A DNA stretch of 64,000 nt, from contig NZ_BCWN01000010.1 of assembly GCF_001592225.1 (NCBI RefSeq), positions 49,572-113,571 of the forward strand. The letters run 5' to 3'. The notes under the pieces were generated by a model that did not search any database, had not been told where the DNA came from, and worked only from the letters and a program-made list of their open reading frames with translations. The position numbers and the translations under genes are program-made. The first letter of the stretch is position 1, and each line of letters begins with the position of its first letter. Shown one piece after another: positions 39,525 to 50,433 of the stretch. Source of the stretch: Castellaniella caeni NBRC 101664. Its GTDB lineage: Bacteria; Pseudomonadota; Gammaproteobacteria; Burkholderiales; Burkholderiaceae_B.

Positions 39525-40748
39525 ATGATGAGTCATGCCACGACGCAGCCTGCGGGTCGCCGCCGACGAGTGTGGATTTGGATCGCCGTGTGCGCGCTGC
39601 TGGCGCTTGCCGTCTGGCGCTTCTGGCCCCAGAGCGCGGCGTCCAGCGGCGGGCGCGGGTTTCGCGGCGGCGCGGGTCAGGCAACGCCGGTGTCGGTCAC
39701 GCAGGCCCGGGCCGGACAGATCGACCGCACCCTGCGGGCGCTGGGCACCGTGACGTCGCTGGCGACGGTGACGATCCGTTCGCGCGTGGACGGGCCGCTG
39801 CAGGCCCTGCATTTCGAGGATGGCCAGTCCGTCCAGGCCGGAGCGCTGCTGGCCGAGATCGACCCGCGCCCTTTCCGGATTCAGCTGCAGCAGGCGCAGG
39901 GACAGCAGATGCAGCACGCCGCGCAGCTGGAAAACGCACAGCGCGATCTGGCGCGCTACGAGCAACTGGCGCGCCAGGATTCCGTGGCACGCCAGCAGCT
40001 GGATGCCGCGCGCGCCCAGGTGCGTGAATTGCAGGGGCAGGCCAAGGTCGATCAGGCCGCGGTGGACGATGCCCGCCTGCAGCTCAGCTATACCCGGATC
40101 ACGGCGCCAGTGGCCGGGCAGCTGGGCCTGCACAAGGTGGACGTCGGCAACATGGTGCATGCCTCCGATGCCGATGGCCTGGTGGTGCTGACTCAAAGCC
40201 AGCCGATCGATGTGGTGTTCACGGTGCCCCAGACCCGCTTGCTCGACGTGCAACAGGCCCGCCGCCTCACCCCGAGGCTGCAGACCCAATTGTTCAGCCA
40301 GGTGGGCGGCAAAGCGCTGGCCACGGGTACGCTGCTGGCCGTCGACAATCAGATCGATGTGGCCACGGGCACCGTTCAGCTCAAGTCCCGATTTGATAAT
40401 CCGGACGCCTTGCTGTTTCCCAACCAGTTCGTGCAGGTCAGCCTGCGCCTGGGGCTGGAATCGGGACTGGTGCTGCCCTTGCGCGCCGTGCAGCGCGGCT
40501 CGGTGGGCGAGTACGTCTACCGGGTGGATGCGCAGCGCAAGGCACACGTGGTGCCGGTCACCACGGGGGTGGATGACGGTCAGCAGGTGGTGATCGAATC
40601 CGGCCTGCAAGAAAACGATACGGTCGTGGTCGAGGGCACCGACCGGCTGCGCGACGGCAGCCCGGTGGAAGTCGTTACCCCCGAGGCTAGTGATGGCACC
40701 GCTGGCGCGAGCGGATCGGCCCGGGCAGCCAGGGGCGCGGCCTCGTGA
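39525..40748 (+). CDS. mdtA: RND efflux periplasmic adaptor, MdtA-like
   Basis: 407 aa from ATG ATG at 39525 behind AAGG. A single membrane segment (about residues 16-34) follows RRRRVW. The HlyD-type order is [21 protein letters not shown], the lipoyl half-motifs ([26 protein letters not shown] and [23 protein letters not shown]) and a central coiled-coil hairpin (about 115-185). A beta-barrel domain and a Gly/Ala-rich tail complete it. It links the inner-membrane pump to the outer-membrane channel. The stop overlaps the mdtB GTG as GTGA. Confidence 0.92.
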   Translation: MMSHATTQPAGRRRRVWIWIAVCALLALAVWRFWPQSAASSGGRGFRGGAGQATPVSVTQARAGQIDRTLRALGTVTSLATVTIRSRVDGPLQALHFEDGQSVQAGALLAEIDPRPFRIQLQQAQGQQMQHAAQLENAQRDLARYEQLARQDSVARQQLDAARAQVRELQGQAKVDQAAVDDARLQLSYTRITAPVAGQLGLHKVDVGNMVHASDADGLVVLTQSQPIDVVFTVPQTRLLDVQQARRLTPRLQTQLFSQVGGKALATGTLLAVDNQIDVATGTVQLKSRFDNPDALLFPNQFVQVSLRLGLESGLVLPLRAVQRGSVGEYVYRVDAQRKAHVVPVTTGVDDGQQVVIESGLQENDTVVVEGTDRLRDGSPVEVVTPEASDGTAGASGSARAARGAAS

Positions 40749-43700
40749 ACCTGTCGCGCCCCTTCATCCTGCGCCCCATCGCCACGATGCTGGCGATGGT
40801 GGCGCTGGCGCTGGCCGGCCTGCTGGCGTACCGCGAACTGCCGGTCTCGGCCCTGCCGCAGGTCGATTTCCCCACCATCCAGGTCACCACCCTGTATCCG
40901 GGTGCCGGGCCGGACGTCATGACGGCCCTGGTCACCTCGCCCCTGGAGCGCCAGTTTGGTCAGATGCCGGGTTTGTCGCAGATGGTGTCCACCAGCTCGG
41001 GCGGCTCGTCGCGCATCACCTTGCGCTTCGACCTGGGCCTGCCGCTGGACGTGGCTGAGCAAGAGGTACAGGCGGCCATCAATGCGGCCTCCAACCTGCT
41101 GCCCAGCGACATGCCGTCGCCGCCCGTCTACCGCAAGGTGAATCCGGCGGACACCCCGGTGATGACGCTGGCCGTCACGTCGCCCACCTTGCCGCTGGAT
41201 CAGGTGCGCGACCTCATCGAGGTGCGCGTGGCGCAGAAGCTGGCCCAGATTGGCGGGGTGGGGCTGGTCAGCGTCACGGGCGGGCAGCGGCCCGCCGTAC
41301 GCATCCAGGTCGATCCCCGCGCACTGGCCGCCCACCAGCTCACGCTGGCCGACGTGCGCAAGGCGGTGACGCAGTCCAACGTCAACCAGCCCAAGGGCAA
41401 CCTGGACGGCCCGCAGCGCTCGCTGACCATCAGCGTCAACGACCAGCTGCAAGACCCGGCCGAATACGAGCGCCTGATCCTCAAATATGAAAACGGCGCG
41501 CCGCTGCGCCTGGGCGATGTGGCGCAGGTGCGCCGCGCGGCCGAAAACCTGTACCAGGCGGCCTGGTTCAACCGCACGCCCGCCGTGTTGCTCAACGTGC
41601 AGCGTCAGCCGGGTGCCAACGTCATCGACGTGGTCAACCAGATCGAGGCCCTGCTGCCGGGCCTGCGCCAGACGCTGCCCACGGGCGTCGATCTGCAGGT
41701 GGCGGCGGATCGCACGCACACCATCCGCGATTCGGTCGAGCACGTGCAGATCGAAATGCTGCTGGCCATCGCGCTGGTCGTGGCGGTCACGTTCGTGTTT
41801 CTGCGCACCTGGCGTGCGACGCTGATTCCGGGCATTGTCGTGCCGCTGTCGCTGGTCGGCACCTTCGGCCTCATGTTTCTCATGGGCTTCAGCATCAACA
41901 ACCTCACGCTCATGGCGCTCACCATTGCCACCGGCTTCGTGGTGGACGATGCCATCGTCATGATCGAGAACATCGCGCGCCACATCGAAGAGGGCGAGAA
42001 CGCCCTCACGGCGGCGCTGCGCGGCGCGCGGCAGATCGGCTTCACGCTCATCTCGCTCACGGTCTCGCTCATCGCCGTGCTGATCCCGCTCTTGTTCATG
42101 GCTGACGTGGTCGGGCGCCTGTTTCGTGAATTTGCCGTCACGCTGGCGGTTGCCATTTTGCTGTCGCTGCTGATTTCGCTCACGCTCACCCCCATGATGT
42201 GCGCGCGCATGCTGCGGCCGGAATCCGAAGAGCACCACGGGCGCTTCCTGCAGCAGGCCGGGCGCATGATGGACGGCCTGCTGGCCTGGTACGACCGTGG
42301 GCTGCATTGGGTACTGGCGCACCAGCGCGCCACCCTGTGGTTTGCGCTGGGCACGCTGGTGGTCACCGCCTTGCTGTACCTGGGCATTCCCAAGGGCTTC
42401 TTTCCCCAGCAGGACACCGGCGCCATCCAGGCGATCACGCAGGGGCCGCAGACGGCGTCGTTTCCCGTCATGTCGCGCCTGCAGCAAGACGCCGTGCGGC
42501 GCGTGCTGGCCGACCCCGCCGTGGCGTCGGTCACTTCGTTCATCGGCATCGATGGCGACAACACCACGCTCAACACCGGGCGCCTGCAGATCACGCTCAA
42601 GCCCTTGGCCGAACGTGACGACCGCGCCGATGCCGTGATCGACCGGCTCGACGAGGCCTTGCATGGCGTGGTGGGCCTGCAGGTCTGGCTGCAGCCGGTG
42701 CAGGAACTCTCGGTGGAAGATCAGGTGAGCCGCGCCCAGTACCAGATGACGATTTCCAGCCCGGACGATGCCGCGCTGGCCACGTGGACGCCGCGCCTGA
42801 TTGCCGCCATGCAGGATTTGCCGCAGCTGCGCGACGTGGCGGGCGACCTGCAGGATCGCGGCCTGGCGCTCAACGTGCAGGTGGATCGGGACGCGGCGGC
42901 GCGCCTGGGCGTCACCCAGGCGGCCATCGATGACGCCCTGTACGACGCCTTCGGGCAGCGCCTGATTTCCACCATCTACACCCAGTCGGCGCAGTATCGC
43001 GTGGTGCTGGAAGCCGACGCCGCCGTACTGGACGGCGGGCCGCAGGCGCTGGCGCACATCTACGTGCCTACCAGCAGCGGCGGGGTCACGCCGCTGTCCA
43101 CGGTGGCGCGCTTCGTGCCGGGGGTCACCCGGCTGGCCGTCCAGCGGCTGGATCAGTTCCCCGCCACGACGGTGTCCTTCAGCCTGCAGCCGCACGCCGC
43201 CTTGTCCGATGCCGTCGAGGCCATCGAGGCGGCACGCACGCAACTGGGCGTGCCGGATTCCGTGGACGTGCAGTTTCAGGGCGCGGCGCGCGCCTTCCAG
43301 GCCTCTTTGTCCAGCACGCTGTGGCTGTTGCTGGCCGCCGTCGTCACCATGTACATCGTGCTGGGCGTGCTGTATGAAAGCCTCATCCATCCGGTCACCA
43401 TTCTCTCGACGCTGCCCTCGGCGGCTATCGGGGCCCTGCTCGCCCTGTGGCTGGCGGGCGTCGAGCTTGACATGATTGGCGTCATCGGCATCATCCTGCT
43501 CATCGGCATCGTCAAGAAAAACGCCATTCTGATGATCGATTTCGCCCTGGATGCGCAGCGCGAACGCGGCCTGGGGCCGCAGGCGGCCATCCACGAGGCC
43601 GCCCTGCTGCGTTTTCGCCCCATTCTGATGACCACGCTGGCCGCCTTTTTCAGCGCCATCCCGCTCATGCTGGCCAGTGGCTCGGGGGCCGAACTGCGCC

Positions 43701-43828
43701 AGCCCCTGGGCCTGGCCATGGTGGGCGGGCTGCTGTGCAGCCAGCTGCTCACGCTCTTTACCACGCCGGTCATCTACCTGATGTTTGAACGGCTGGCGCA
43801 TGGCCGCGCCGCGCCGCCCGCGCCATGA
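40745..43828 (+). CDS. mdtB: RND multidrug efflux permease, MdtB-like
   Basis: 1027 aa from a GTG that overlaps the adaptor stop. RND features are [19 protein letters not shown], the periplasmic porter domains, and [16 protein letters not shown], which carries the paired Asp residues of the proton relay (about residues 395-410). There are 12 membrane helices in two repeats. The genetic arrangement adaptor-permease-permease with 4-bp overlaps is specific to MdtABC-type pumps, where two unlike RND subunits form a heterotrimer. Substrates in E. coli include bile salts and novobiocin. Confidence 0.94.
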   Translation: MNLSRPFILRPIATMLAMVALALAGLLAYRELPVSALPQVDFPTIQVTTLYPGAGPDVMTALVTSPLERQFGQMPGLSQMVSTSSGGSSRITLRFDLGLPLDVAEQEVQAAINAASNLLPSDMPSPPVYRKVNPADTPVMTLAVTSPTLPLDQVRDLIEVRVAQKLAQIGGVGLVSVTGGQRPAVRIQVDPRALAAHQLTLADVRKAVTQSNVNQPKGNLDGPQRSLTISVNDQLQDPAEYERLILKYENGAPLRLGDVAQVRRAAENLYQAAWFNRTPAVLLNVQRQPGANVIDVVNQIEALLPGLRQTLPTGVDLQVAADRTHTIRDSVEHVQIEMLLAIALVVAVTFVFLRTWRATLIPGIVVPLSLVGTFGLMFLMGFSINNLTLMALTIATGFVVDDAIVMIENIARHIEEGENALTAALRGARQIGFTLISLTVSLIAVLIPLLFMADVVGRLFREFAVTLAVAILLSLLISLTLTPMMCARMLRPESEEHHGRFLQQAGRMMDGLLAWYDRGLHWVLAHQRATLWFALGTLVVTALLYLGIPKGFFPQQDTGAIQAITQGPQTASFPVMSRLQQDAVRRVLADPAVASVTSFIGIDGDNTTLNTGRLQITLKPLAERDDRADAVIDRLDEALHGVVGLQVWLQPVQELSVEDQVSRAQYQMTISSPDDAALATWTPRLIAAMQDLPQLRDVAGDLQDRGLALNVQVDRDAAARLGVTQAAIDDALYDAFGQRLISTIYTQSAQYRVVLEADAAVLDGGPQALAHIYVPTSSGGVTPLSTVARFVPGVTRLAVQRLDQFPATTVSFSLQPHAALSDAVEAIEAARTQLGVPDSVDVQFQGAARAFQASLSSTLWLLLAAVVTMYIVLGVLYESLIHPVTILSTLPSAAIGALLALWLAGVELDMIGVIGIILLIGIVKKNAILMIDFALDAQRERGLGPQAAIHEAALLRFRPILMTTLAAFFSAIPLMLASGSGAELRQPLGLAMVGGLLCSQLLTLFTTPVIYLMFERLAHGRAAPPAP

Positions 43829-46800
43829 GGTTCTTTGCCCTGTTCTTGCGCCGACCCGTGGGCACTTGCCTGCTGTGCCTGGCCCTGGTGCTCGCCGGGG
43901 CGCTGGCCTTGCGGTTCTTGCCGGTGGCCCCCTTGCCGCAGGTGGATTTCCCCATGATTTCGGTCTCGGCCTCGCTGCCAGGGGCCAGTCCCGAGACCAT
44001 GGCTTCGAGCGTGGCCATGCCGCTCGAACAATCCCTGGGCGCCATCGCCGGGGTGAGCAGCATGAGTTCGCGCAACAGCGAGGGCCAGACCGATATTTCG
44101 CTGATGTTCGAGCTGGATCGTGACATCAACAGCGCGGCGCGCGACGTGCAGGCGGCCATCAACGTGGCGCGTCCCATGCTGCCCTCGGGCATGCGCAGCA
44201 TGCCGGTCTACCGCAAGGTCAATTCGTCGTCCTCGCCCATCATGACGCTGGCGTTGACGTCCGACACGGCCACCCAGGGCGAGCTCTACGACCTGGCCTC
44301 CACGGTGCTCGCGCAAAAGCTCTCGCAAGTGAGCGGTGTGGGGCAGGTCACCGTGGGCGGCAGCGCGCTGCCCGCCGTGCGCGTGTCGCTCGATCCGCGG
44401 GCATTGGAATCCATGGGGGTCTCCATGGATCGTGTGCGCGAGGTGCTGCAGGACGTCAACTCGCTGCGCCCGGGCGGCCTGGTGCAGCGCAGCCAGACGC
44501 AATGGCAGATTCAATCGGGCGCGCAGCTGCGCGCGGCGGCGGATTACGCCCCGCTGGTCGTGGCCTGGAAAGACGGGCGGCCCGTGCACCTGCGCGACGT
44601 GGCGCGGGTGGAAGATTCGGTCGAGGACACCAACCAGGTTGGCTATTTCAACGAAAAGCCCGCCGTGCTGCTCATCATCCGGCGCCAGACCGACGCCAAC
44701 ATCATCGACACCGTCGATGAAATCCGCCAGCTGCTGCCCATGTTTCAGTCGCTGCTGCCCGAGCCGGTGCGCCTGACGATCGCCCAGGACCGCACGCCCA
44801 GCATCCGCGCCTCGCTGAGCGAGGCCGAGCTGACCCTGGTGCTGTCGGTCGTGCTGGTGGTGGCCGTGGTGTTCGCTTTCCTGGGCAACTGGCGCGCCGC
44901 CCTGATTCCGGCCATCGCGGTGCCCGCCTCGCTCATCAGCACCGCCAGCCTCATGTGGTGGTTCGGCTTCAGCCTCAACACCATCTCGCTCATGGCGCTC
45001 ATCGTCGCCACGGGCTTCGTGGTGGACGATGCCATCGTGGTGCTGGAAAACATCATGCGCCACATCGAACGCGGCATGCGCCCCGCCCGGGCGGCGCTGC
45101 GCGGCGTGACCGAAGTGGGCTTCACCGTGCTCGCCATGAGCATCTCGCTGATTGCCGTCTTCATCCCCTTGTGGCTGGTGGGCGGGCTGGTGGGGCGCCT
45201 TTTCAAGGAATTTGCCGTGACGCTGTCGGCGGCGATCGGCGTGTCCCTGCTGATTTCCATCACGCTCACGCCGGTCATGGCCTCGCGCCTGCTGCGCGTG
45301 GTGCCTGAAGACCAGCCCGTGCGTCACAATATGCTGTCGCGCAGCCTGAACCGCCTGGGAGAAGCCTGCCTGCACGGCTATCAGGTCTCGCTGCGCTGGG
45401 CGCTGGATCATTCCCGGCTGGTGCTGCTGCTGTTGCTGGCCACCATCGGGCTCAACGTCTACCTGTACATCAGCGTGCCCAAGGGCTTTTTTCCGCAGCA
45501 GGACACCGGACAGCTGATGGGGTTTTTCCGGGTGGATACCGGCACCTCTTTCGACGAGACGCAAAAGCGCCTGGACGCCTTTCGCCAGGTGCTGCTGGCC
45601 GACCCCGCCGTGGATACCGTCACGGCCTACGCCGGCGGGCGCGGCGGCAGCAATTCGAGCTTCATCCAGATCCAGCTCAAGCCGCTGAGCGAGCGTTCGG
45701 TCAGCGCAAACCAGGTGGTCGATCGCCTGCGTTCCAAGTTCGAGCACACGCCGGGCGCGCGCATGTTCCTGGTGCCCCAGCAAGACATTTTCGTCGGCCA
45801 TTCCTCGCGCCAGGGCTCGTATTCTTACGAACTCATGGGCAGCGACCTGACGCTGCTGACTCAATGGCTGCCCAAAGTGCGCAATGTGCTGGCTGCCTTG
45901 CCCGAATTGGTGGACGTGGACGATGACGTCGATGACAAGGGGCGGCGGGTCGAGCTGGTGGTCGATCGGGATGCGGCCCAGCGGCTGGGCGTGCAGATGG
46001 CCGACCTGGCGGGTGTGCTCAACAATGCCTTCAGCCAGCGGCAGGTGGCCGTGCTCTACGGCACCCTGAACCAATATCACGTGGTGATGGGCGTACAGGC
46101 GCGCTATGCGCAAGACCTTCATTCGCTGCAGGCGCTGCACGTCATCAATACGCAGGGTGAGCGCGTGCCGCTGACCGCCTTTACCCAGATCACCGAGGGC
46201 ACGGCCCCGCGCTCGGTGAATCACGACGGCCTGCTGGCGGCAGATTCCGTGTCGTTCGGTCTGGCCCCCGGGGTGTCGCTGGCGCAGGCGCTGACGGCCA
46301 TCGACCAGGCCGTGGCGCGCATCAGCCTGCCCACGCAAGAACTGCAGGCCGGGCTGGACGACAGTTCAAGCATGATGCGCGATGCCGTGGCGCAGCAGCC
46401 GCTGATGCTGGTGGCCGCGCTGGTGGCCATGTACCTGGTGCTGGGCATGCTCTATGAAAGCACCATCCACCCCATTACGATTCTGTCCACCCTGCCGTCC
46501 GCGGGCGTGGGCGCCATACTCGCCCTGCGGCTGGTGAACATGGAATTCACCCTGATCGCGCTCATCGGGGTGTTTCTGCTCATCGGCATCGTCAAGAAGA
46601 ACGCCATCATGATGGTGGACTTTGCCCTGCAGGCGCAGCGTCGCGAGGGGCTGGAGCCGCGCGAAGCCATCTATCAGGCGTGCCTGGCGCGCCTGCGTCC
46701 CATCCTGATGACCACCTTGTCGGCCATGCTGGGGGCGCTGCCTCTGCTGCTGGCCACGGGGGCGGGGGTAGAGATGCGCCAGCCGCTGGGCCTGACGATT

Positions 46801-46929
46801 TTTGGCGGCTTGCTGGTGAGCCAGTTATTGACCTTGTATACGACCCCCGTGGTGTATCTCAGCCTTGATCGCCTGCGTCAGCGGCATGGCTCGTCTGACC
46901 GGACGCGGATGGTGGTGCCTGATGCCTGA
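43825..46929 (+). CDS. mdtC: RND multidrug efflux permease, MdtC-like
   Basis: 1034 aa, the second RND subunit. It begins [20 protein letters not shown] with an ATGA overlap to mdtB, and it also keeps the relay aspartates in [20 protein letters not shown]. The C-terminal half shows [20 protein letters not shown] and [20 protein letters not shown], the same landmarks as in mdtB, so the pair are paralogues. It probably assembles with MdtB in a 2:1 trimer. The last 8 bp overlap the outer-membrane factor gene. Confidence 0.94.
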   Translation: MRFFALFLRRPVGTCLLCLALVLAGALALRFLPVAPLPQVDFPMISVSASLPGASPETMASSVAMPLEQSLGAIAGVSSMSSRNSEGQTDISLMFELDRDINSAARDVQAAINVARPMLPSGMRSMPVYRKVNSSSSPIMTLALTSDTATQGELYDLASTVLAQKLSQVSGVGQVTVGGSALPAVRVSLDPRALESMGVSMDRVREVLQDVNSLRPGGLVQRSQTQWQIQSGAQLRAAADYAPLVVAWKDGRPVHLRDVARVEDSVEDTNQVGYFNEKPAVLLIIRRQTDANIIDTVDEIRQLLPMFQSLLPEPVRLTIAQDRTPSIRASLSEAELTLVLSVVLVVAVVFAFLGNWRAALIPAIAVPASLISTASLMWWFGFSLNTISLMALIVATGFVVDDAIVVLENIMRHIERGMRPARAALRGVTEVGFTVLAMSISLIAVFIPLWLVGGLVGRLFKEFAVTLSAAIGVSLLISITLTPVMASRLLRVVPEDQPVRHNMLSRSLNRLGEACLHGYQVSLRWALDHSRLVLLLLLATIGLNVYLYISVPKGFFPQQDTGQLMGFFRVDTGTSFDETQKRLDAFRQVLLADPAVDTVTAYAGGRGGSNSSFIQIQLKPLSERSVSANQVVDRLRSKFEHTPGARMFLVPQQDIFVGHSSRQGSYSYELMGSDLTLLTQWLPKVRNVLAALPELVDVDDDVDDKGRRVELVVDRDAAQRLGVQMADLAGVLNNAFSQRQVAVLYGTLNQYHVVMGVQARYAQDLHSLQALHVINTQGERVPLTAFTQITEGTAPRSVNHDGLLAADSVSFGLAPGVSLAQALTAIDQAVARISLPTQELQAGLDDSSSMMRDAVAQQPLMLVAALVAMYLVLGMLYESTIHPITILSTLPSAGVGAILALRLVNMEFTLIALIGVFLLIGIVKKNAIMMVDFALQAQRREGLEPREAIYQACLARLRPILMTTLSAMLGALPLLLATGAGVEMRQPLGLTIFGGLLVSQLLTLYTTPVVYLSLDRLRQRHGSSDRTRMVVPDA

Positions 46930-48493
46930 ACTTGAAGCCTTGTTGAACGATGTGACCGGCGTGGTGGATGTGGCGGACGCGGGGTGCGTGCCCCCCGCGG
47001 GCATCGAGACGCGCCGCGTCCCCCGGCCAGGAACGCCGCGCGCCGCCTGGCTGGGGCCGGGGCGCCTGGCACTGGCGCTGGCCTTGAGCGCCGCCCTGAG
47101 CGCCTGTGCCGTGGGGCCCGATTACCACCGGCCCGTGCAGGACGTTGGCGCAGCCTACGCGCATGCGCCCGCGGGTCAGTGGCAGCGGGCGCAGCCCGCG
47201 TCCACCCTGGCGGCGGACTGGTGGCGCGCCTTCGATGATGAGGGCCTGAACGGGTTGATGGCGCGCCTGCCGGCGGGCAACCTGGATATTGCCCAGGCCG
47301 AGGCCCAGTACCGCCAGGCCCGGGCAGCGCTGGATGGCGCCCGATCCGGCCTGTTTCCGACGCTTGGCGTGTCGTCTTCCGTCAGCCGGGGCGGGCAGGG
47401 GGTGTCCGGGATCGGCAACCCGGCCAATACGTATTCCCTGTCGGGGTCGGTCAGCTGGGAGGCCGATCTCTGGGGGCGTGTGCGCCGCGATGTCGAATCC
47501 GCCCGGGCCGGGGCCCAGGCTGGCGCCGCGCAGCTGGCCGCCATGCGCCTGAGCCTGCAATCGACGCTGGCCCAGACCTACTTCGGCATCCGTGCCAGCC
47601 AGCGCCAGGACGAGCTGCTGGCGCGCACGCTGGCCGAATACCAGCGGGCGCTGGACATGACGCGGCACCGCTATGACGCGGGGATCGCGTCTTCGGCGGA
47701 CGTGGCCGCCGCGTCGGCGCAGCTGGATCAGGCGCGCGTGCAGCGCATCCGCCTGCAGTGGCAGCGCGAGCAGCAGGTGCATGCGCTGGCCGTGTTGCTG
47801 GGGCTGCCGCCGGCGGCCTTCCAGCTGCCGGCGGGGGCGGGCCTGCCCGCAGTGCCCGCAGTGCCGGTGGGCGTGCCCTCGGCCCTGCTGCAGCACCGCC
47901 CCGACGTGGCGGCTGCCGAGCGGCAGGTGGCGCAGGCCAATGCCAAGATCGGCAGCGCCCAGGCCGCCTGGTTTCCCGACCTCACCCTGAGCGCCGACGG
48001 CGGCTATCGCGCGGGCGAGTTCGCCTCGTGGATCATGGCGCCAGCGCGCTTCTGGACGCTGGGGCCCGCGCTGGCGCTGACGCTGTTCGACGGAGGCGCG
48101 CGCAGCGCGGCGGTCGAATCGGCACAGGCGGCCTATGACGAACAGGCCGCCGCCTATCGCAAGACGGTGCTCGATGCCCTGCGCGAAGTGGAAGACGCGC
48201 TCGTGCAGTCGCAGTCGCTGGTCAACGAGCAGGCGGCGCAAGACCGCGCCCTGGCGGCGGCCCGCGAGACCTTGCGGCAGGTGAGCAACCAGTACCAGGC
48301 CGGCCTGGTGGATTACCTCAGCGTCGTGCAGGCGCAGACCAGCGCCCTGAGCGCCGAGCAGAACGATCTTGATCTGCAGTCGCAGCGGCTGACCGCCAGC
48401 GTGCAACTGGTGGTGGCCCTGGGCGGCGGGTACGTCCAGCCGTCGGCGGACGGTGCACCGCTGGCCGCGGCAGCCGCCGCGACCAGGCCGTAA
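46922..48493 (+). CDS. Outer-membrane efflux lipoprotein, OprM/NodT family
   Basis: 523 aa from the ATG at 46922. The lipobox is LSAC at Cys62, directly followed by AVGPDYHRP, the typical start of mature OprM-like channels. OEP repeats fill about 90-500, for example LDIAQAEAQYRQARAALDGA and VSNQYQAGLVDYLSVVQAQT. A 45-residue stretch before the signal core is unusual; a GTG at 46988 would give a normal 40-residue signal and may be the real start. It supplies the tunnel for the MdtABC-like pump. It converges with the Nudix gene with only 4 bp between stops. Confidence 0.9.
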   Translation: MPELEALLNDVTGVVDVADAGCVPPAGIETRRVPRPGTPRAAWLGPGRLALALALSAALSACAVGPDYHRPVQDVGAAYAHAPAGQWQRAQPASTLAADWWRAFDDEGLNGLMARLPAGNLDIAQAEAQYRQARAALDGARSGLFPTLGVSSSVSRGGQGVSGIGNPANTYSLSGSVSWEADLWGRVRRDVESARAGAQAGAAQLAAMRLSLQSTLAQTYFGIRASQRQDELLARTLAEYQRALDMTRHRYDAGIASSADVAAASAQLDQARVQRIRLQWQREQQVHALAVLLGLPPAAFQLPAGAGLPAVPAVPVGVPSALLQHRPDVAAAERQVAQANAKIGSAQAAWFPDLTLSADGGYRAGEFASWIMAPARFWTLGPALALTLFDGGARSAAVESAQAAYDEQAAAYRKTVLDALREVEDALVQSQSLVNEQAAQDRALAAARETLRQVSNQYQAGLVDYLSVVQAQTSALSAEQNDLDLQSQRLTASVQLVVALGGGYVQPSADGAPLAAAAAATRP

Positions 48494-48497
48494 GGGA

Positions 48498-49490
48498 TCA
48501 GGTTTCGATCAGCGGGCCGCGCATGGCGGCCACGCCGTGGGCGCCATGCAGGCGCGCCATATCGAGCGTGTCGTTGGACTGCCCGCCAATGGCGAACACC
48601 GGGCGCCCCGCCGTGACGGCCAGCTGGCGGAATGCGTCCCAGCCCAGCGCCGGGCTGCCCAGGTGGCTGTCGGTGGGGGACACGTGGCCCAGCACGACGA
48701 AATCGGCCTGCAGTTCGCGCGCGCAGTCGATGTCGTGTTCTGTATGGGCCGACACCCCCAGCCAGCCGGGCGGACGGGTGTCTTGCTGCAGCACGCGCGC
48801 GGCGTCGGCGGCGCGCAGCTGCACGCCGTCGGCCTGCGACCACCAGTTGTGCGGATGGCAGCTGTTGATGAGGCAGCGCGCCCCGTGCTGGCGGCACAGC
48901 GCCAGCGTGTCTTGCAAAGCGGCGTGTAGCGCGTCGAGCGACCCGGCCCAGGCGGGCTCGCGAAACTGCACCAGCTTCAGGCCGTAGAGCAGTTCGTGGC
49001 GCAGTTGCGCCAGCCAGCCGTCGAGGTGGTCGGGGTGGCGGATGTTGCTGATGCGGTAGCGGGTGGGCAGCCGCAGCCAGCGCAGGGGCGGCGCCGCCGC
49101 AGGCAGCAGCGAGCCGCCGCCCGGCGCGATGGGGTGTTCGGATTCGTCCAGCCGGATGTCCCAGGGATCGACCCAGTCGAGCGCCTGGTTTTCGCGCCCA
49201 TGGGGTTCGCCTTGCCAGGCCGTTACCTGGCAAAACGCCAGCTCGACGATGGACTTGGGGTATTCGTGCACGTACACGACCCAGGGGTAGACCTGGGTGG
49301 CCTGAATGCCGAGTTCTTCGTCCAGCTCGCGGATGAGGGCCTGTTCGACGGTTTCGCCGACCTCGATCTTGCCGCCGGGAAATTCCCACCAGCCGGCCCA
49401 GGCTTTGCCGTCGGGGCGCTGGCCCAGCAGCAGTCGGCCACGGCTATCCAGGATGAGGCCGGCGGCCACCCGTACATAAGGCTTAGACAT
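48498..49490 (-). CDS. Nudix hydrolase fused to a thiamine-phosphate-synthase-like domain
   Basis: 330 aa from the ATG at 49490. Residues about 1-135 are a MutT-type Nudix domain with the box GGKIEVGETVEQALIRELDE followed by ELGI. Residues about 150-330 resemble ThiE: LKLVQFREPAWA, ARCLINSCHPHNWWSQADGVQL, and VVLGHVSPTDSHLGSPALGW with the phosphate loop VFAIGGQSNDTL. This fusion is common in proteobacteria as a mutT-family protein; hydrolysis of 8-oxo-dGTP is likely, while the ThiE-like part is of uncertain activity. It overlaps the DUF815 ATPase gene by 8 bp. Confidence 0.88.
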   Translation of the reverse strand: MSKPYVRVAAGLILDSRGRLLLGQRPDGKAWAGWWEFPGGKIEVGETVEQALIRELDEELGIQATQVYPWVVYVHEYPKSIVELAFCQVTAWQGEPHGRENQALDWVDPWDIRLDESEHPIAPGGGSLLPAAAPPLRWLRLPTRYRISNIRHPDHLDGWLAQLRHELLYGLKLVQFREPAWAGSLDALHAALQDTLALCRQHGARCLINSCHPHNWWSQADGVQLRAADAARVLQQDTRPPGWLGVSAHTEHDIDCARELQADFVVLGHVSPTDSHLGSPALGWDAFRQLAVTAGRPVFAIGGQSNDTLDMARLHGAHGVAAMRGPLIET

Positions 49491-50349
49491 GGCGGGCCGC
49501 CCAGTCGCGTGCGAACTGCCGGGCCACGCGGCCCGAGCGCGAGCCGCGCTCGAGCGCCCATTGCAGGGCCTCGGTGCGCGCGTCGTGGATTTGATCGGTA
49601 TTGCAGCCGTGGAAGGCCAGCCAGTGGCGCACGATGTCCAGGTAGTCGTCTTGCGCAAAGGGGTAGAACGAAAGCCACAGGCCAAAGCGTTCGGAGAGGG
49701 AGATTTTTTCTTCGACGGTTTCGCCTGGGTGGATTTCGCCGTCGGGCTGGTGCTGGGCGTCCAGGTTTTCGTGCATGTATTCCGGCATCAGATGGCGCCG
49801 GTTCGAGGTGGCGTAGATGAGCAGATTGTCGCCCGGCGACGAAACCGAGCCATCCAGTGCCGACTTCAGTGCCTTGTAGCTGGCTTCGCCTTCTTCAAAC
49901 GACAGGTCGTCGCAAAAGACGATGTAGCGCTCAGCGCGCCCGCGGATCAGTTCGACGATCTGGCCCAGATCGCCGAGGTCGGACTTGTCGATCTCGATGA
50001 GGCGCAGGCCCTCGCCCGCGTGGGCGTCGAGCAGGGCGCGCACCAGCGAGCTTTTCCCCGTGCCGCGCGCGCCCGTCATGAGTACGTTGTTGGCGGGCTT
50101 GCCGCGCAGGAACGCCAGCGTGTTGCGTTCGAGGATGGCCTTTTGCCGATCGACGTGCTGCAGGTCGCCCAGATGGATGGGCGCCGTCTGGCGTACGGCA
50201 TCGAGCCAGCCGCGCGCCCCCCGGCGCTGCCAGCGGTAGGCGTGCGCGGCCCAGTCGATGGCGGGCGGGGCGGGCGGCAGCCAGGCTTCGAGCTGGGCCA
50301 GCACGCCCATGGCCCGGCCCACGAGTGCCTGCAGTTGGGGATCGATCAC
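49483..50349 (-). CDS. DUF815 AAA-type ATP-binding protein
   Basis: 288 aa. I begin at the GTG at 50349 because AGGAGA lies just upstream and no in-frame ATG exists nearby. Walker A is MTGARGTGKSSLVRALLDA (about residues 90-108), Walker B IVFCDDLSFEEGE, and sensor-like LIYATSNRRHLMPEYM follows. The C-terminal part has ERFGLWLSFYPFAQDDYLDIV and GRVARQFARDW. DUF815 proteins are AAA ATPases of unknown role, commonly next to the Nudix gene in beta-proteobacteria, as here. It is divergent from ispB. Confidence 0.87.
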   Translation of the reverse strand: MIDPQLQALVGRAMGVLAQLEAWLPPAPPAIDWAAHAYRWQRRGARGWLDAVRQTAPIHLGDLQHVDRQKAILERNTLAFLRGKPANNVLMTGARGTGKSSLVRALLDAHAGEGLRLIEIDKSDLGDLGQIVELIRGRAERYIVFCDDLSFEEGEASYKALKSALDGSVSSPGDNLLIYATSNRRHLMPEYMHENLDAQHQPDGEIHPGETVEEKISLSERFGLWLSFYPFAQDDYLDIVRHWLAFHGCNTDQIHDARTEALQWALERGSRSGRVARQFARDWAARHV

Positions 50350-50377
50350 TGGATTCTCCTGAATATGATCGGGAAAG

Positions 50378-50383
50378 TATAAT
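50378..50383 (+). promoter_or_regulatory. TATAAT -10 element upstream of ispB
   Basis: A perfect TATAAT lies 50 bp before the proposed ispB start within the 84-bp divergent gap; the -35 region (about 50354-50359, TTCTCC) is poor. Transcription would begin near 50390. Confidence 0.5.
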
Positions 50384-50433
50384 CTGGGTCTTTGCGGCCG
50401 TATTCGGCGCCGCCACCAGCATCCGGGTGTGTC

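Noticed and set aside
40580..43801. Open frame of 1073 codons antisense to mdtB, and a similar one antisense to mdtC (43774-46338)
   Set aside because: Both are compositional shadows rich in Arg, Gln, His and Gly; the sense frames carry complete RND motifs and coupled starts.
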